From assembly GCF_016888335.1 (NCBI RefSeq), contig NZ_JAFEJG010000004.1, positions 372,001 through 436,000 of the forward strand: 64,000 nt of DNA, given 5' to 3'. Positions 6,985 to 14,886 of the stretch are shown here, piece by piece. Under the pieces are notes generated by a model. It ran no database searches, had not been told where the DNA came from, and saw only the letters and a list, made by a program, of their open reading frames with translations. Source of the stretch: Janibacter endophyticus (lineage in GTDB: Bacteria > Actinomycetota > Actinomycetes > Actinomycetales > Dermatophilaceae). Position numbers and translations under genes: made by a program. The number at the start of each line of letters is the position of its first letter. Position 1 is the stretch's first letter.

Positions 6985-8358
6985 TCAGCTCGCCTGCGGG
7001 TGAGCTGCGGACCAGGCGTTGTAGCCGCCGAGGAGGTCCGAGACGTCGGTGTGGCCCTGGGCCCGCAGGTAGCTCGCCGCGACGCTCGATCGCCATCCAC
7101 CGGCGCAGCTGACGACGACGGGGCGGTCGCGGTCGAGCTCGTCGGCACGAGTGTGCAGCTCGGCGAGGGGGATGTGGATCGCGCCCGGGATCATGCCGGC
7201 GGCGACCTCACCGGGATTGCGGACGTCGACGACCTGGACGTCCGCGCGGACCCCCTCGAGCTGGTCGACGCGCAGGCGGCTGGCCTGGGTGACCTCCTGG
7301 GCGTGGCGCACGAGGTACTCCTCGGGGTCGGCGACGAAGCCCAGGACATGGTCGTAGCCGATCCTGGCCAGGCGGGTCGCGGTCTCCTGCTCCATGCCCT
7401 CGGGCGTGAGGAGCACGATGCGCTGGTCGGGGGTGAGGACCATGCCCACGGTCTCGGCGAGTCGCCCGTCGGCAGGCACGCTGATCGCCCCGGCCACGTG
7501 GCCGGCGGTGAACTCGTCGGCGGACCGCGCGTCGTGGAGGACGGCACCGGAGGCGAGCGCAGCAGTCACCTCCTCGTCGGAGAGGGGGGGAACCGTGGCC
7601 TGCACCGCGCGCAGCTCGCGCGTCTGCTTGTTGAGGGTCGCGTTGAAGAGGAAGTAGCCGGGGGCCGTCGGCTGTCCCTCGGTGACGACGTCGACGAACT
7701 CGGCCTCGCTCATCGGCTGGCAGGCGTAGTTGGTGCGCCGCTGCTCACCGATCGTCGACTGCTTCTCCGTCGAGAGGTTCTTGCCGCACGCCGAGCCGGC
7801 GCCGTGGGCCGGGAAGACCCTCACCTCGTCGGCCAGGCCCATGAGCTTGGTCTGGACCGAGTGGTAGAGCCGCTTGCCGAGCTCCTCGGCGGTGGTTCCG
7901 ACGGAGGCGAGGAGGTCGGGGCGGCCGACATCGCCGATGAAGAGCGCGTCACCGGTGAGGACGCCGTAAGGGATCTCGTCGCCGGCGTGCTCGTAGACGA
8001 GGACGCTGACCGACTCCGGGGTGTGCCCGGGGGTCGTCATGATCTCGAGCTCGACGTCGCCGAGAGAGATCCGCTCGCCCTCGCTCAGGGAGCGGTGCTC
8101 GAACTCCGGGGTGGCGGCGTCGCCGTAGCCGATCCAGGCACCGGTGGCCGCGGCGAGCTCGAGGTGGCCCGAGACGAAGTCGGCGTGGAAGTGGGTGTTG
8201 ATGACCCCGATGATCGTCAGACCCTTCTCCCGGGCATCGTCGAGGTACTCCTCGACGTCACGACGAGGGTCGACGATGACCGCCCGGCCCGTCGTCTCGT
8301 CGGCCACGAGGTAGGAGGCCTGCGAGAGGCAGTCGAGGTAGTACTGGGTGAAGAGCAT
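6985..8358 (-). CDS. CstB-like persulfide dioxygenase with two rhodanese domains
   Basis: The 457-residue protein combines an ETHE1-type metallo-beta-lactamase domain (THFHADFVSGH, residues 55-65; later TTPGHTPES and PAHG) with two rhodanese domains. The middle rhodanese has LLTPEGMEQE where the active-site loop should be and no Cys. The C-terminal one has the loop CAGGWRSS with the catalytic Cys. This order (dioxygenase, pseudo-rhodanese, active rhodanese) is that of S. aureus CstB, which converts persulfides to sulfite and thiosulfate. ATG 8358 is preferred over ATG 8376 because AAAGG lies 10 bp upstream of it. Operator O2 is 34 bp upstream. Confidence 0.92.
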   Translation of the reverse strand: MLFTQYYLDCLSQASYLVADETTGRAVIVDPRRDVEEYLDDAREKGLTIIGVINTHFHADFVSGHLELAAATGAWIGYGDAATPEFEHRSLSEGERISLGDVELEIMTTPGHTPESVSVLVYEHAGDEIPYGVLTGDALFIGDVGRPDLLASVGTTAEELGKRLYHSVQTKLMGLADEVRVFPAHGAGSACGKNLSTEKQSTIGEQRRTNYACQPMSEAEFVDVVTEGQPTAPGYFLFNATLNKQTRELRAVQATVPPLSDEEVTAALASGAVLHDARSADEFTAGHVAGAISVPADGRLAETVGMVLTPDQRIVLLTPEGMEQETATRLARIGYDHVLGFVADPEEYLVRHAQEVTQASRLRVDQLEGVRADVQVVDVRNPGEVAAGMIPGAIHIPLAELHTRADELDRDRPVVVSCAGGWRSSVAASYLRAQGHTDVSDLLGGYNAWSAAHPQAS

Positions 8359-8391
8359 GAGTGTGTCGCCTTTCATCGATGTCGATCTACC

Positions 8392-8407
8392 ATACCCCCT
8401 GGGGTAT
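8392..8407. promoter_or_regulatory. CstR/CsoR-type operator O2
   Basis: ATACCCCCTGGGGTAT lies 34 bp upstream of the CstB-like start codon on the minus strand. It matches O1, O3 and O4 in length and both arms. Confidence 0.87.
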
Positions 8408-8440
8408 ATTCATCGTCAAGAGCACCCCACGAGAAGGACG

Positions 8441-8545
8441 TATTCCCTCGACGGCGGGATCGGCGCCTGGCAGGCGTGGGGCGGCGAGGTCGCACCGACT
8501 GATCTGCAGGACGTGTCTCATGGGTCACAAAACCCATACCCCTAG
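8441..8545 (+). pseudogene. remnant of a rhodanese C-terminus
   Basis: The plus-strand frame reads YSLDGGIGAWQAWGGEVAP and stops at TAG 8543-8545. This is the characteristic end of a rhodanese domain (L-x-G-G-x-x-A-W). Nothing resembling the rest of a rhodanese, including the active-site Cys, precedes it: operator O2 lies about 35 bp upstream. It looks like the tail of a single-domain rhodanese gene whose body was deleted, leaving the regulatory sites O2 and O3 on either side. The tail of the remnant overlaps O3. Confidence 0.6.
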
Positions 8546-8551
8546 AGGTAT
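8536..8551. promoter_or_regulatory. CstR/CsoR-type operator O3
   Basis: ATACCCCTAGAGGTAT lies 18 bp upstream of the sulfide:quinone oxidoreductase start codon. One position in the right arm departs from perfect symmetry. Confidence 0.83.
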
Positions 8552-8569
8552 TGGGAGCAGGATGGAGAC

Positions 8570-9808
8570 ATGGCCACTCTGATCATCCTTGGAGGCGGCA
8601 CGGCAGGCACCATGGCAGCAAACATGCTCCGCCGCCGCCTCGACACGTCCTGGTCCATCACGGTCATCGACCGAGACGACCACCACCACTACCAGCCCGG
8701 GTACCTCTTCATCCCCTTCTGGATGGACCCCGAGCGGGTGGTCAAGCCCCGCGGGGCCCAGATCCACGACGGCATCGACGTCGTCCACGCCGAGATCACC
8801 GGGGTGCGACCCGAGGAACGCGCCGTCGACCTCGCCGACGGACGCTCCCTGAGCTACGACTGGCTCGTCGTCGCCACCGGTGCCCAGCCCCGACCCGACC
8901 TCGTGCCCGGCATGGCCGACGGCTCGCTGTGGCGGGACCGGGTCCACGAGTTCTACTCCCTGGAGGGCGCGAAGGCGCTGCACGACGCGCTCGAGAGCTT
9001 CGAGGGCGGCCGGCTCCTCGTCCACATCAGCGAGATGCCGATCAAGTGCCCCGTGGCACCCCTGGAGTTCGCCTTCCTCGTCGAGGACCACCTCCGCAGG
9101 CGCGGCATCCGGCACCTCGTCGACATCACCTTCGTCACCCCGCTCGACGGTGCCTTCACCAAGCCCGTCGCCGCGGCGACCTTCGGCGACCTCCTCGAGG
9201 ACCGGAGCATCCGGATCGCACCGGACTTCGCCGTCGAGCGCATCGACAACGAGGCCTTCACCCTCAACTCCTACGACGGGCGGGCCCTCCCCTTCGACCT
9301 GCTCGTCACGGTCCCGCCGCACACCGGCGCGCGCTTCCTCGTCGGCTCCGAGCTGGGCGACCCGATGGGCTGGATCCCGGTCGACAAGCACACCCTGCGG
9401 GCGGTCGCCGACGAGCGGGTCTTCGTCCTCGGCGACGCGAGCGACATCCCGACCTCCAAGGCCGGGTCGGTCGCCCACTTCGCCACCGAGCTGTTCGTCG
9501 AGAACTTCCTCGCCGCGGTCGAGGGCAAGGAGCTGCCGGAGTCCTTCGACGGGCACGCCAACTGCTTCCTCGAGTCCGGGCGCGGCAAGGCGATGCTCCT
9601 CGACTTCAACTACGACACCGAGCCGCTGACCGGCCGCTACCCGGTCCCCCGCGTCGGGCCGCTCTCCCTGCTGCGCAACACCCGCGCCAACCACCTCGGC
9701 AAGCTGGCCTTCGAGCAGATCTACTGGAACGTCCTGCTCCCGGGCTACCAGATGCCGGTCTCCGCGACGATGTCGATGGCCGGCAAGGTCCCGGCCGGAG
9801 GGAAGTGA
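8570..9808 (+). CDS. sqr: sulfide:quinone oxidoreductase-like flavoprotein
   Basis: This 412-residue flavoprotein has an N-terminal dinucleotide-binding fold (ILGGGTAGT, residues 6-14), a second NAD/FAD motif (VVATGAQPRPD) and the C-terminal FAD loop VFVLGDASDIPTSKAG. Cys160 (IKCPVAP) and Cys332 (HANCFLE) are the two candidates for the redox-active pair that carries the polysulfide in SQRs. By family it oxidises sulfide to a persulfide acceptor and passes electrons to the quinone pool on the inner membrane face. GGAGCAGG about 8 bp upstream supports ATG 8570. It heads a three-gene operon with TusE and DsrE2 (gaps of 4 and 13 bp) behind operator O3. Other SQR/FCSD-like enzymes cannot be excluded. 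Confidence 0.87.
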   Translation: MATLIILGGGTAGTMAANMLRRRLDTSWSITVIDRDDHHHYQPGYLFIPFWMDPERVVKPRGAQIHDGIDVVHAEITGVRPEERAVDLADGRSLSYDWLVVATGAQPRPDLVPGMADGSLWRDRVHEFYSLEGAKALHDALESFEGGRLLVHISEMPIKCPVAPLEFAFLVEDHLRRRGIRHLVDITFVTPLDGAFTKPVAAATFGDLLEDRSIRIAPDFAVERIDNEAFTLNSYDGRALPFDLLVTVPPHTGARFLVGSELGDPMGWIPVDKHTLRAVADERVFVLGDASDIPTSKAGSVAHFATELFVENFLAAVEGKELPESFDGHANCFLESGRGKAMLLDFNYDTEPLTGRYPVPRVGPLSLLRNTRANHLGKLAFEQIYWNVLLPGYQMPVSATMSMAGKVPAGGK

Positions 9809-9812
9809 CGAC

Positions 9813-10127
9813 ATGCCCACGAACACCCTCAACGGGCGCACCTTCGAGGTCGACGCCGAGGGCTTCTTCACCGACCGCGGCGACTGGAGCGAGGAGCTCG
9901 CCGTCGACCTGGCCGCCCTCATCGGCGTGCCCTGGGACGAGGAGCACGCCCGCCCCATCCGCTTCATGCGGGAGGACTCGGCGTCCTCCGGCGTGACCCC
10001 GACGCTGCGGCGGATGCAGACCGCCGGCGGCTTCGACATCAAGGACCTCTACCGGCTCTACCCCGGCAAGCCGGCCAAGAAGATGGCCTGGCTGGCGGGG
10101 CTGCGCAAGCCGGTCGGATGCGTGTGA
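9813..10127 (+). CDS. tusE: TusE/DsrC/DsvC-family sulfur carrier
   Basis: A 104-residue protein with the family shape: an early DAEGFFTDRGDWSEELAVDLA segment, a middle helical region, and the conserved C-terminus ending KPVGCV. The penultimate residue Cys103 is the sulfur-carrying Cys of DsrC/TusE. The second Cys found in DsrC of sulfur oxidisers is not present, so it is closer to TusE. It probably accepts persulfide sulfur and hands it to or from DsrE2 or rhodanese partners. It is translationally close to SQR, with a 4-bp gap. Confidence 0.88.
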   Translation: MPTNTLNGRTFEVDAEGFFTDRGDWSEELAVDLAALIGVPWDEEHARPIRFMREDSASSGVTPTLRRMQTAGGFDIKDLYRLYPGKPAKKMAWLAGLRKPVGCV

Positions 10128-10140
10128 GGAGCGTGCAGCG

Positions 10141-10764
10141 ATGACCACAGAGACCGTACGAGCCCCGATCCCCGAAGGCTTCGTCATGCCGGACTTCGGA
10201 GACCGTGCAGCCGCGGAACCCCAGGCGAAGGGGGAGCGCGCGTCCGGCGGTGGGTACAGCGGTCCGCGCAAGATGGCCTTCATCTGCTCGAAGGGCAACC
10301 TCGACATGGCCTACCCGGCGCTCATCATGGGCAACGCGGCGCTGAGCGAAGGCGTCGAGGTGCACATCTTCTTCACCTTCTGGGGCCTGGACATCATCAA
10401 CAAGAAGACGAACAAGGACCTCAAGTTCACGATGCTCGGGAACACGGCGATGCACATGCCGGACCTCGGGCGGCTGCGTCCGGGCCTGGAGCACCTGTCG
10501 ATGCCGCAGGGCATGGGGATGGTCCCCGGGATGACGGGAATGGCCACGAAGATGATGAAGCAGCAGATGGCTGACCTCGACATCCCCGACGTGCCAGAGT
10601 TCCTCGACCTGCTCCAGGCCGCCGGGGCGCGCATGTACGCGTGCCGGCTGACCTTCGACATGATGAAGATCATCGAGGCCGACCTGCACCCCGGTGTCGA
10701 GGGCGTCATCAGCGCCAGCGACTTCATCGAGATCGCCGAGGGCGCGCAGGTCGTCTTCGTCTGA
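10141..10764 (+). CDS. DsrE2-type DsrE/DsrF/DrsH-like protein
   Basis: The 207-residue protein has a disordered N-terminal ~40 residues and then the DsrE fold: MAFICSKGNLDMAYPALIMG, GVEVHIFFTFWGLDII, and a C-terminal MYACRLTFDMM segment with GVISASDFIEIAEGAQVVFV. Cys in ICSKGN and YACR are the candidate sulfur carriers. DsrE2 proteins are associated with sulfurtransferase, TusA and DsrC modules and are often membrane-linked. The Met-rich helical middle (GMGMVPGMTGMATKMMKQQM) may be a membrane or partner contact. It is third in the operon behind O3. Confidence 0.88.
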   Translation: MTTETVRAPIPEGFVMPDFGDRAAAEPQAKGERASGGGYSGPRKMAFICSKGNLDMAYPALIMGNAALSEGVEVHIFFTFWGLDIINKKTNKDLKFTMLGNTAMHMPDLGRLRPGLEHLSMPQGMGMVPGMTGMATKMMKQQMADLDIPDVPEFLDLLQAAGARMYACRLTFDMMKIIEADLHPGVEGVISASDFIEIAEGAQVVFV

Positions 10765-10784
10765 GCGCGCGCAGCGGAAGCTGA

Positions 10785-11504
10785 CTAGACCGAGCAGCCG
10801 TCGGGACCGCAGGCCCCGGCGGCTGCGTCCTGTCCGGCGATCCTCTCGATCGCAGGCTGCGACTCGTGCCACGCCCTGCCGAGGGCCTCGGAGAAGACCT
10901 CGACCGGCTGGGCCCCTGAGACGCCGTACCGCTGCCCGAGGACGAAGAAGGGCACGCCCTGGACCCCGATCTGCCCGGCGGCGGCGAAGTCCGCCTGCAC
11001 CTCACGGGCCACCGCGGGGTCGTCGAGCCCGGCCCGGACCGCCGCCTCGTCGAGCCCGGCCGCCGTCCCGATGGCGACGAGCACGTCGTCGTCACCGATG
11101 TCCTGGGCGTCGACGAAGTGCGCCTTGAGCAGCGCCTCCTTGACCTCACCGGCGGCGGGAGCGCCGGAGCGGGCGGCGACGTGGAGCAGGTGATGCGCCC
11201 GGAGGCTGTTGGCGACGACAAGCCCGTCGAAGTCGTAGTCCAGCCCCTCCCCCTTCGCCTGCTCGACGACGTGAGCCATCATCTGGCGGACCTGGTCCAC
11301 GGGCATCCCCTTGCGCTGCACGAGGTAGTCGACCTCGGTGCCGTCGTAGTGCCGCGGGATCGTCGGGTCGAGCTGGTAGCTGTGCCAGACGACCTCGACG
11401 TCGTCGCGGTGCGGGAAGTCGGCAAGCGCGGTCTCGAAACGGCGCTTGCCGATGTAGCACCACGGGCAGGCGATGTCGGACCAGATGTCGATCTGCAAGG
11501 TCAT
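10785..11504 (-). CDS. DsbA-family (FrnE-like) oxidoreductase
   Basis: A 239-residue protein starting at ATG 11504 with the thioredoxin-fold motif CPWC (Cys13/Cys16) and the inserted helical domain of DsbA. GVQGVPFFVLGQRYGVSGAQP carries the cis-Pro loop. A C-terminal CGPDGC pair is an extra potential redox or metal site. There is no signal peptide, so it is probably cytoplasmic like FrnE. The next gene upstream on the same strand is the siderophore reductase, 20 bp away. Its placement beside the sulfur operon may reflect thiol stress, but no operator of the O1-O4 type precedes it. Confidence 0.9.
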   Translation of the reverse strand: MTLQIDIWSDIACPWCYIGKRRFETALADFPHRDDVEVVWHSYQLDPTIPRHYDGTEVDYLVQRKGMPVDQVRQMMAHVVEQAKGEGLDYDFDGLVVANSLRAHHLLHVAARSGAPAAGEVKEALLKAHFVDAQDIGDDDVLVAIGTAAGLDEAAVRAGLDDPAVAREVQADFAAAGQIGVQGVPFFVLGQRYGVSGAQPVEVFSEALGRAWHESQPAIERIAGQDAAAGACGPDGCSV

Positions 11505-11524
11505 GTCAGCCTCTCGAAGGGGGA

Positions 11525-12313
11525 TCAGCCGTCGGCCGTGGCGAGCTGGGACTTCCACTGCCGGAAGCCCTCCTCGGTGCGGCCCCGGCGCCAGTAGCCC
11601 GAGACGGAGACGTCGGCGCGCGGCAGTCCGCGCTCCGCGAGGAGGTAGGGCCGCACGCCCTTCATGACGTCCTCGCCCTCGCCGTGGACGAAGGCCTGGA
11701 CCCGACCGTCGCGCCACTCGAGCGCGCGGACGGCTGCGGCGAGAGGGGCGTCGGACCCGTCGCGGTGGTGGAAGCTCACGGTCACGCCCTGCGGCGCCTC
11801 GAGCCTCGGCTCGTGCGCCGGTGAGTCGACGAGGACGACGCACTCGCCGACGGCGTCCTCGGGCAGGGCGGCGAGCGCGGCCGAGATCGCGGGGACCGCC
11901 GACTCGTCGCCGGCGAGGAGGTGCCAGTCGGCGTCGACGTCCGGCGTGTAGCCGCCGCCCGGTCCGTTGGCCAAGACGCTCTCACCCGGCTGGACGCGGG
12001 CCGCCCACGGGCCGGCCACCCCTTCGTCGCCGTGCACGACGAAGTCGATCGCGAGGGTCCCGGCGGCGACGTCCGGGAAGAGCGCGGTGTAGGTGCGCAC
12101 GACCGGCAGGTCCTCGGCCGCCCAGGTCGTGCGGGCCGCCTTGACGTCGAAGTCGTCGGGGACGACCGTGCCGGGCTGGGGGAAGATCAGCTTGACGTAC
12201 CGGTCGGTGTCCGTGCTCTCGGCGAAGGCGGAGAGGTCGTCGCTGCGGAACCACACCCGACGCAGGGAGGGGGTCAGCTCCTCCGTACGGGTGACGGTGA
12301 GCTTGGTGGGCAT
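11525..12313 (-). CDS. siderophore-interacting protein (ferric-siderophore reductase)
   Basis: The 262-residue protein has a flavin-binding beta-barrel with R-T-Y-T (VVRTYTALFPD) and the FAD loop GPWAARVQPGESV, then an NAD(P)H-binding half (WHLLAGDESAVPAI, FVHGEGEDVMKGVRPYLL) ending in SVSGYWRRGRTEEGF. That is the ViuB/SIP family pattern. It reduces ferric siderophores in the cytoplasm to release iron. An iron-box palindrome lies about 30 bp upstream, so iron repression by a DtxR/IdeR-type regulator is likely. Confidence 0.93.
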   Translation of the reverse strand: MPTKLTVTRTEELTPSLRRVWFRSDDLSAFAESTDTDRYVKLIFPQPGTVVPDDFDVKAARTTWAAEDLPVVRTYTALFPDVAAGTLAIDFVVHGDEGVAGPWAARVQPGESVLANGPGGGYTPDVDADWHLLAGDESAVPAISAALAALPEDAVGECVVLVDSPAHEPRLEAPQGVTVSFHHRDGSDAPLAAAVRALEWRDGRVQAFVHGEGEDVMKGVRPYLLAERGLPRADVSVSGYWRRGRTEEGFRQWKSQLATADG

Positions 12314-12341
12314 GGGGACTCCTTGCGACGACGACGGGAAC

Positions 12342-12356
12342 TTAGGCTCACCTTAT
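12342..12356. promoter_or_regulatory. DtxR/IdeR-type iron box
   Basis: TTAGGCTCACCTTAT lies upstream of the siderophore-interacting protein start at 12313. It matches the TTAGG...CCTAA core of actinobacterial iron boxes, with one mismatch in the right arm. Function is inferred from gene context. Confidence 0.78.
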
Positions 12357-12376
12357 CTACGCGGGGGAGCGGACGA

Positions 12377-13351
12377 TCATTCCCGTGCCCTGCTCAGCAG
12401 ATCGGCGTAGCGGGCGAGGTCGACGTTGCCGCCGGAGAGGACGATCCCGACCCGGCTGCCCGGCGCGATCGGGATGGCCCCGGTGAGGACGCCGGCCAGG
12501 GCGAGGACCCCGGTCGGCTCGACGACCTGCTTGAGCGTGCCGGCCATGACGCGCATGGCGTCGACGAGGGCCTCGTCGCTCACCGTCACGATGCCGGTGA
12601 CGTGCTCGCGGATGATCGGGAAGGTCAGGCTGCCGAGGTAGAGCGTCTGGGCGCCGTCCGCGATGGTGCGCGGTGCCTCGATGCGGATCACCTCGCCGGC
12701 CTCGAGCGAGCGGCGGCCGTCGTCCCCAGCCTCGGGCTCGACACCCCACACGGCGGTCCTTGGCGAGAGTGCGTGCGCGGAGAGGAGCGACCCGGCGAGC
12801 AGGCCGCCCCCGCCGAGCGGGGTGACGATCACGTCGAGGTCTGGCGCCTCCTCGAGGAGCTCCTTGACCGCGGTGCCCTGGCCCGCGATGACGTCGGCGT
12901 GGTCGTACGGCGGGATGACCGTGGCGCCGGACTCGGCCGCGATGGCCGCGCCGATCACCTCGCGGTCCTCGGTGTACCGGTCGTAGGTCACGACCCGCGC
13001 GCCGTACCCCTTCGTCGCCGTGACCTTGAGCTCGGGCGCGTCGAGCGGCATGACGATGGTGACCGGCAGGTCGAGCTCACGGCCCGCGAGCGCGACGGCC
13101 TGGGCGTGGTTGCCGGAGGAGTAGGCGACGACACCGGCAGCGCTGCGGTCGGCGGGGATGCGCGAGAGCGCCGTGTACGCGCCGCGGAACTTGAAGGCGC
13201 CGACGCGCTGCAGGTGCTCAGCCTTGAGGTAGATCTCGCGCCCGGCGAGCTCGTCGAGGCGGCTCGAGCGCAGGACCGGCGTGCGGTGGGCGACGCCCGC
13301 GATCGTGCTCGCGGCGGCCTCGACGTCGGCGTAGGTCACGGTGGTGCTCAC
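12377..13351 (-). CDS. PLP-dependent threonine/serine dehydratase-like enzyme
   Basis: A fold-type II PLP enzyme of about 324 residues. The Schiff-base Lys is in GAFKFRGAY, the substrate loop is SSGNHAQAVA, and the phosphate-binding glycine loop is TPLGGGGLLAG. It is single-domain, without an ACT regulatory domain, so it resembles catabolic threonine dehydratase or serine racemase. GTG 13351 is chosen because GGGAGG lies 9 bp upstream; ATG 13360 would abut the same ribosome site with no spacing. Likely reaction: L-threonine (or L-serine) to 2-oxobutyrate (pyruvate) and ammonia. Confidence 0.88.
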   Translation of the reverse strand: MSTTVTYADVEAAASTIAGVAHRTPVLRSSRLDELAGREIYLKAEHLQRVGAFKFRGAYTALSRIPADRSAAGVVAYSSGNHAQAVALAGRELDLPVTIVMPLDAPELKVTATKGYGARVVTYDRYTEDREVIGAAIAAESGATVIPPYDHADVIAGQGTAVKELLEEAPDLDVIVTPLGGGGLLAGSLLSAHALSPRTAVWGVEPEAGDDGRRSLEAGEVIRIEAPRTIADGAQTLYLGSLTFPIIREHVTGIVTVSDEALVDAMRVMAGTLKQVVEPTGVLALAGVLTGAIPIAPGSRVGIVLSGGNVDLARYADLLSRARE

Positions 13352-13385
13352 CCGAGGCATCCTCCCACCGCCGTACGACGCGGAC

Positions 13386-13438
13386 GTCCCGACAGGCCGC
13401 TCGACCCCCTCCGCCAAGGGGGCGAAGGGGGTCGGGAC
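13386..13438 (-). terminator. hairpin downstream of the thioredoxin-rhodanese gene
   Basis: A long inverted repeat (GTCCCGAC 13386-13393 with GTCGGGAC 13431-13438, plus an inner ACCCCCT/AGGGGGT pair) starts 14 bp past the stop codon of the 13452-14144 gene on the minus strand. The CGAAGGGGG word is again in one arm. Confidence 0.68.
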
Positions 13439-13451
13439 GGCGCTCGGAAGG

Positions 13452-14144
13452 TCAGGCCGTGGTGGCCCGTCCGGTCTCCATCTCGCGTCGCTGCGCGGCC
13501 CAGGCGGTCGTGCCGCCGACGACGGAGTAGGCCTCGACGCCGGCCTGACGGAGGTAGTCCGTCGCCTGGAGGCTGCGACCGCCGGAGGCGCAGATGACGT
13601 AGACCGGGCGGCCGTCGGGCAGCTCGCCCATGCGCTCGGGGATGGACTGGAGGGGGATGTGATGGGCCCCGGCGACGTGGCCGCCCTCGTACTCGGCGGG
13701 CTCGCGGCAGTCGAGGACGAAGGCACCCTCGGCCCGAGCCGCCGCCATGTCCTCGGTGCTCACCTCGCGCGGCTTGTCGTGCAGGGCGCGCTGTGCGGCC
13801 ACCTGCGCGTGGACCTCGGTCATGTCCAGGCCCTTGACGCCCTCGATCACCTGGTCGAGCGCCTGCGCGGGGAGGGCACCTGGCTGACTGAAGACGAGGA
13901 CCCCCTCACGGAAGGCCATGAGCGTGGGGATGGACGTGATCTGCGCGGCAGCGGCGATCTGCTGCTCGGCCTCGGTGTCGACCTTGGCGAAGACGACGTC
14001 GGGGTAACGCTCCGAGGCCTCTTCGTAGACCGGCGCGAACTGCCGGCACGGGCCGCACCAGGCGGCCCAGTAGTCGACGAGGACGATGTCCTTGCCGGTG
14101 ATGGTCTGCTCGAAGTCGGACTCGGTCAGCTCGATGGTCGCCAT
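13452..14144 (-). CDS. thioredoxin-rhodanese fusion protein
   Basis: The 230-residue protein has an N-terminal thioredoxin domain (WCGPC, Cys30/Cys33; cis-Pro at SIPTL) joined by a short linker to a C-terminal rhodanese (DCREPAEYEGGHVAGA, active loop CASGGRS with Cys185). It probably transfers persulfide sulfur and reduces it, releasing sulfide or regenerating thiols. Operator O4 lies 66 bp upstream, which places it in the same CstR-type regulon as the SQR and CstB-like genes 4-6 kb away. Fusions of this architecture are uncommon but not unique. Confidence 0.9.
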   Translation of the reverse strand: MATIELTESDFEQTITGKDIVLVDYWAAWCGPCRQFAPVYEEASERYPDVVFAKVDTEAEQQIAAAAQITSIPTLMAFREGVLVFSQPGALPAQALDQVIEGVKGLDMTEVHAQVAAQRALHDKPREVSTEDMAAARAEGAFVLDCREPAEYEGGHVAGAHHIPLQSIPERMGELPDGRPVYVICASGGRSLQATDYLRQAGVEAYSVVGGTTAWAAQRREMETGRATTA

Positions 14145-14209
14145 GCGACCCCCTTCGTCTGTCGTCTGGTGAGGCGGCGTTCCCCGCCCGGTCGGTATGG
14201 GTAAGGATA

Positions 14210-14225
14210 ATACCCCCTAGGGTAT
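14210..14225. promoter_or_regulatory. CstR/CsoR-type operator O4
   Basis: ATACCCCCTAGGGTAT lies upstream of the thioredoxin-rhodanese fusion, with the same 16-bp form as O1-O3. Confidence 0.87.
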
Positions 14226-14347
14226 TCCGGGCGACGGCCGTGAGGACCGTCGGCGCGGGCCCGACCACTCCGCGGGGGCGGACCTACCAGCAAAGCTACC
14301 CCTGGCCGAAGTGCCGCCGCCGACCCGCGGCGCGGCAGAGGGGACTC

Positions 14348-14419
14348 GTGAGCCAGACGCATGACGGCACCGTGCCCGACCCGGCCAAGGACGACGTGCG
14401 CCTGCTGCCGGACAGATGA
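14348..14419 (+). CDS. possible 23-residue small protein sharing a DPAKDD motif
   Basis: GTG 14348 opens MSQTHDGTVPDPAKDDVRLL and ends at TGA 14419. AGAGGG lies about 6 bp upstream. The segment VPDPAKDD matches VSDPAKDD of the 44-residue protein at 14887, which suggests a shared small-protein family or a degraded copy. It lies in an otherwise gene-free stretch between the thioredoxin-rhodanese promoter and the amphi-Trp gene. Function unknown; translation unproven. Confidence 0.4.
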   Translation: MSQTHDGTVPDPAKDDVRLLPDR

Positions 14420-14529
14420 GGATCGACACGAGCGCGTCGAGAGGTGGTCGGCGGGTGGCTGGTGATGCAGGCTCCCGGTGCGAAGGGATGGGGGCTCACC
14501 TCGAGCCACCCGCACCGGGATGCGGCGCA

Positions 14530-14814
14530 TCAGCCCTCGGTCTCGACCTCGGCGGGGTCGTCTCCGTCCTCGGTCGGAGTCTCCTCCCAGCGGACCTCGA
14601 TCTCGAGCTTGCGGCGCCGCTGGCCCTTCTTGCTCGAGTCCTTGACCTCGACGGTGACCTCGACGCTCTCCGGGAGGGGGACGGTCGTCTGCTCCCCGGC
14701 CTGCTCGAAGATCAGCTCCCCGGATCGGACGCGCTCGGCGAGCGCCGCGAGGAGGTCCGCGAGCTCCTCACGGGTCTGGGTGTCCTTGGTCTTGACGAGC
14801 TTGGCCTTCGACAT
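14530..14814 (-). CDS. amphi-Trp domain protein
   Basis: A 94-residue protein starting at ATG 14814 with KLVKTKDTQTREELADLLAALAERVRSG and a C-terminal KLEIEVRW beta segment. This is the pattern of the small amphi-Trp domain family, whose members are short and of unknown role, often in archaea and actinobacteria. An acidic tail (EDGDDPAEVETEG) follows. AAGGAG close upstream (14832-14837 on the complement) supports the start. Confidence 0.8.
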   Translation of the reverse strand: MSKAKLVKTKDTQTREELADLLAALAERVRSGELIFEQAGEQTTVPLPESVEVTVEVKDSSKKGQRRRKLEIEVRWEETPTEDGDDPAEVETEG

Positions 14815-14872
14815 GCCGGTCTCCTTCCGAAAGGAGGGCGGCGGGCGGGTCCCAGACCGACCCTCCGGGGTC

Positions 14873-14878
14873 TATTGT
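14873..14878 (+). promoter_or_regulatory. -10 element of a probable leaderless transcript
   Basis: TATTGT ends 8 bp before ATG 14887 and no ribosome-binding sequence lies in between, so transcription should start at or within a base or two of the start codon. Confidence 0.6.
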
Positions 14879-14886
14879 CCCAGGTC

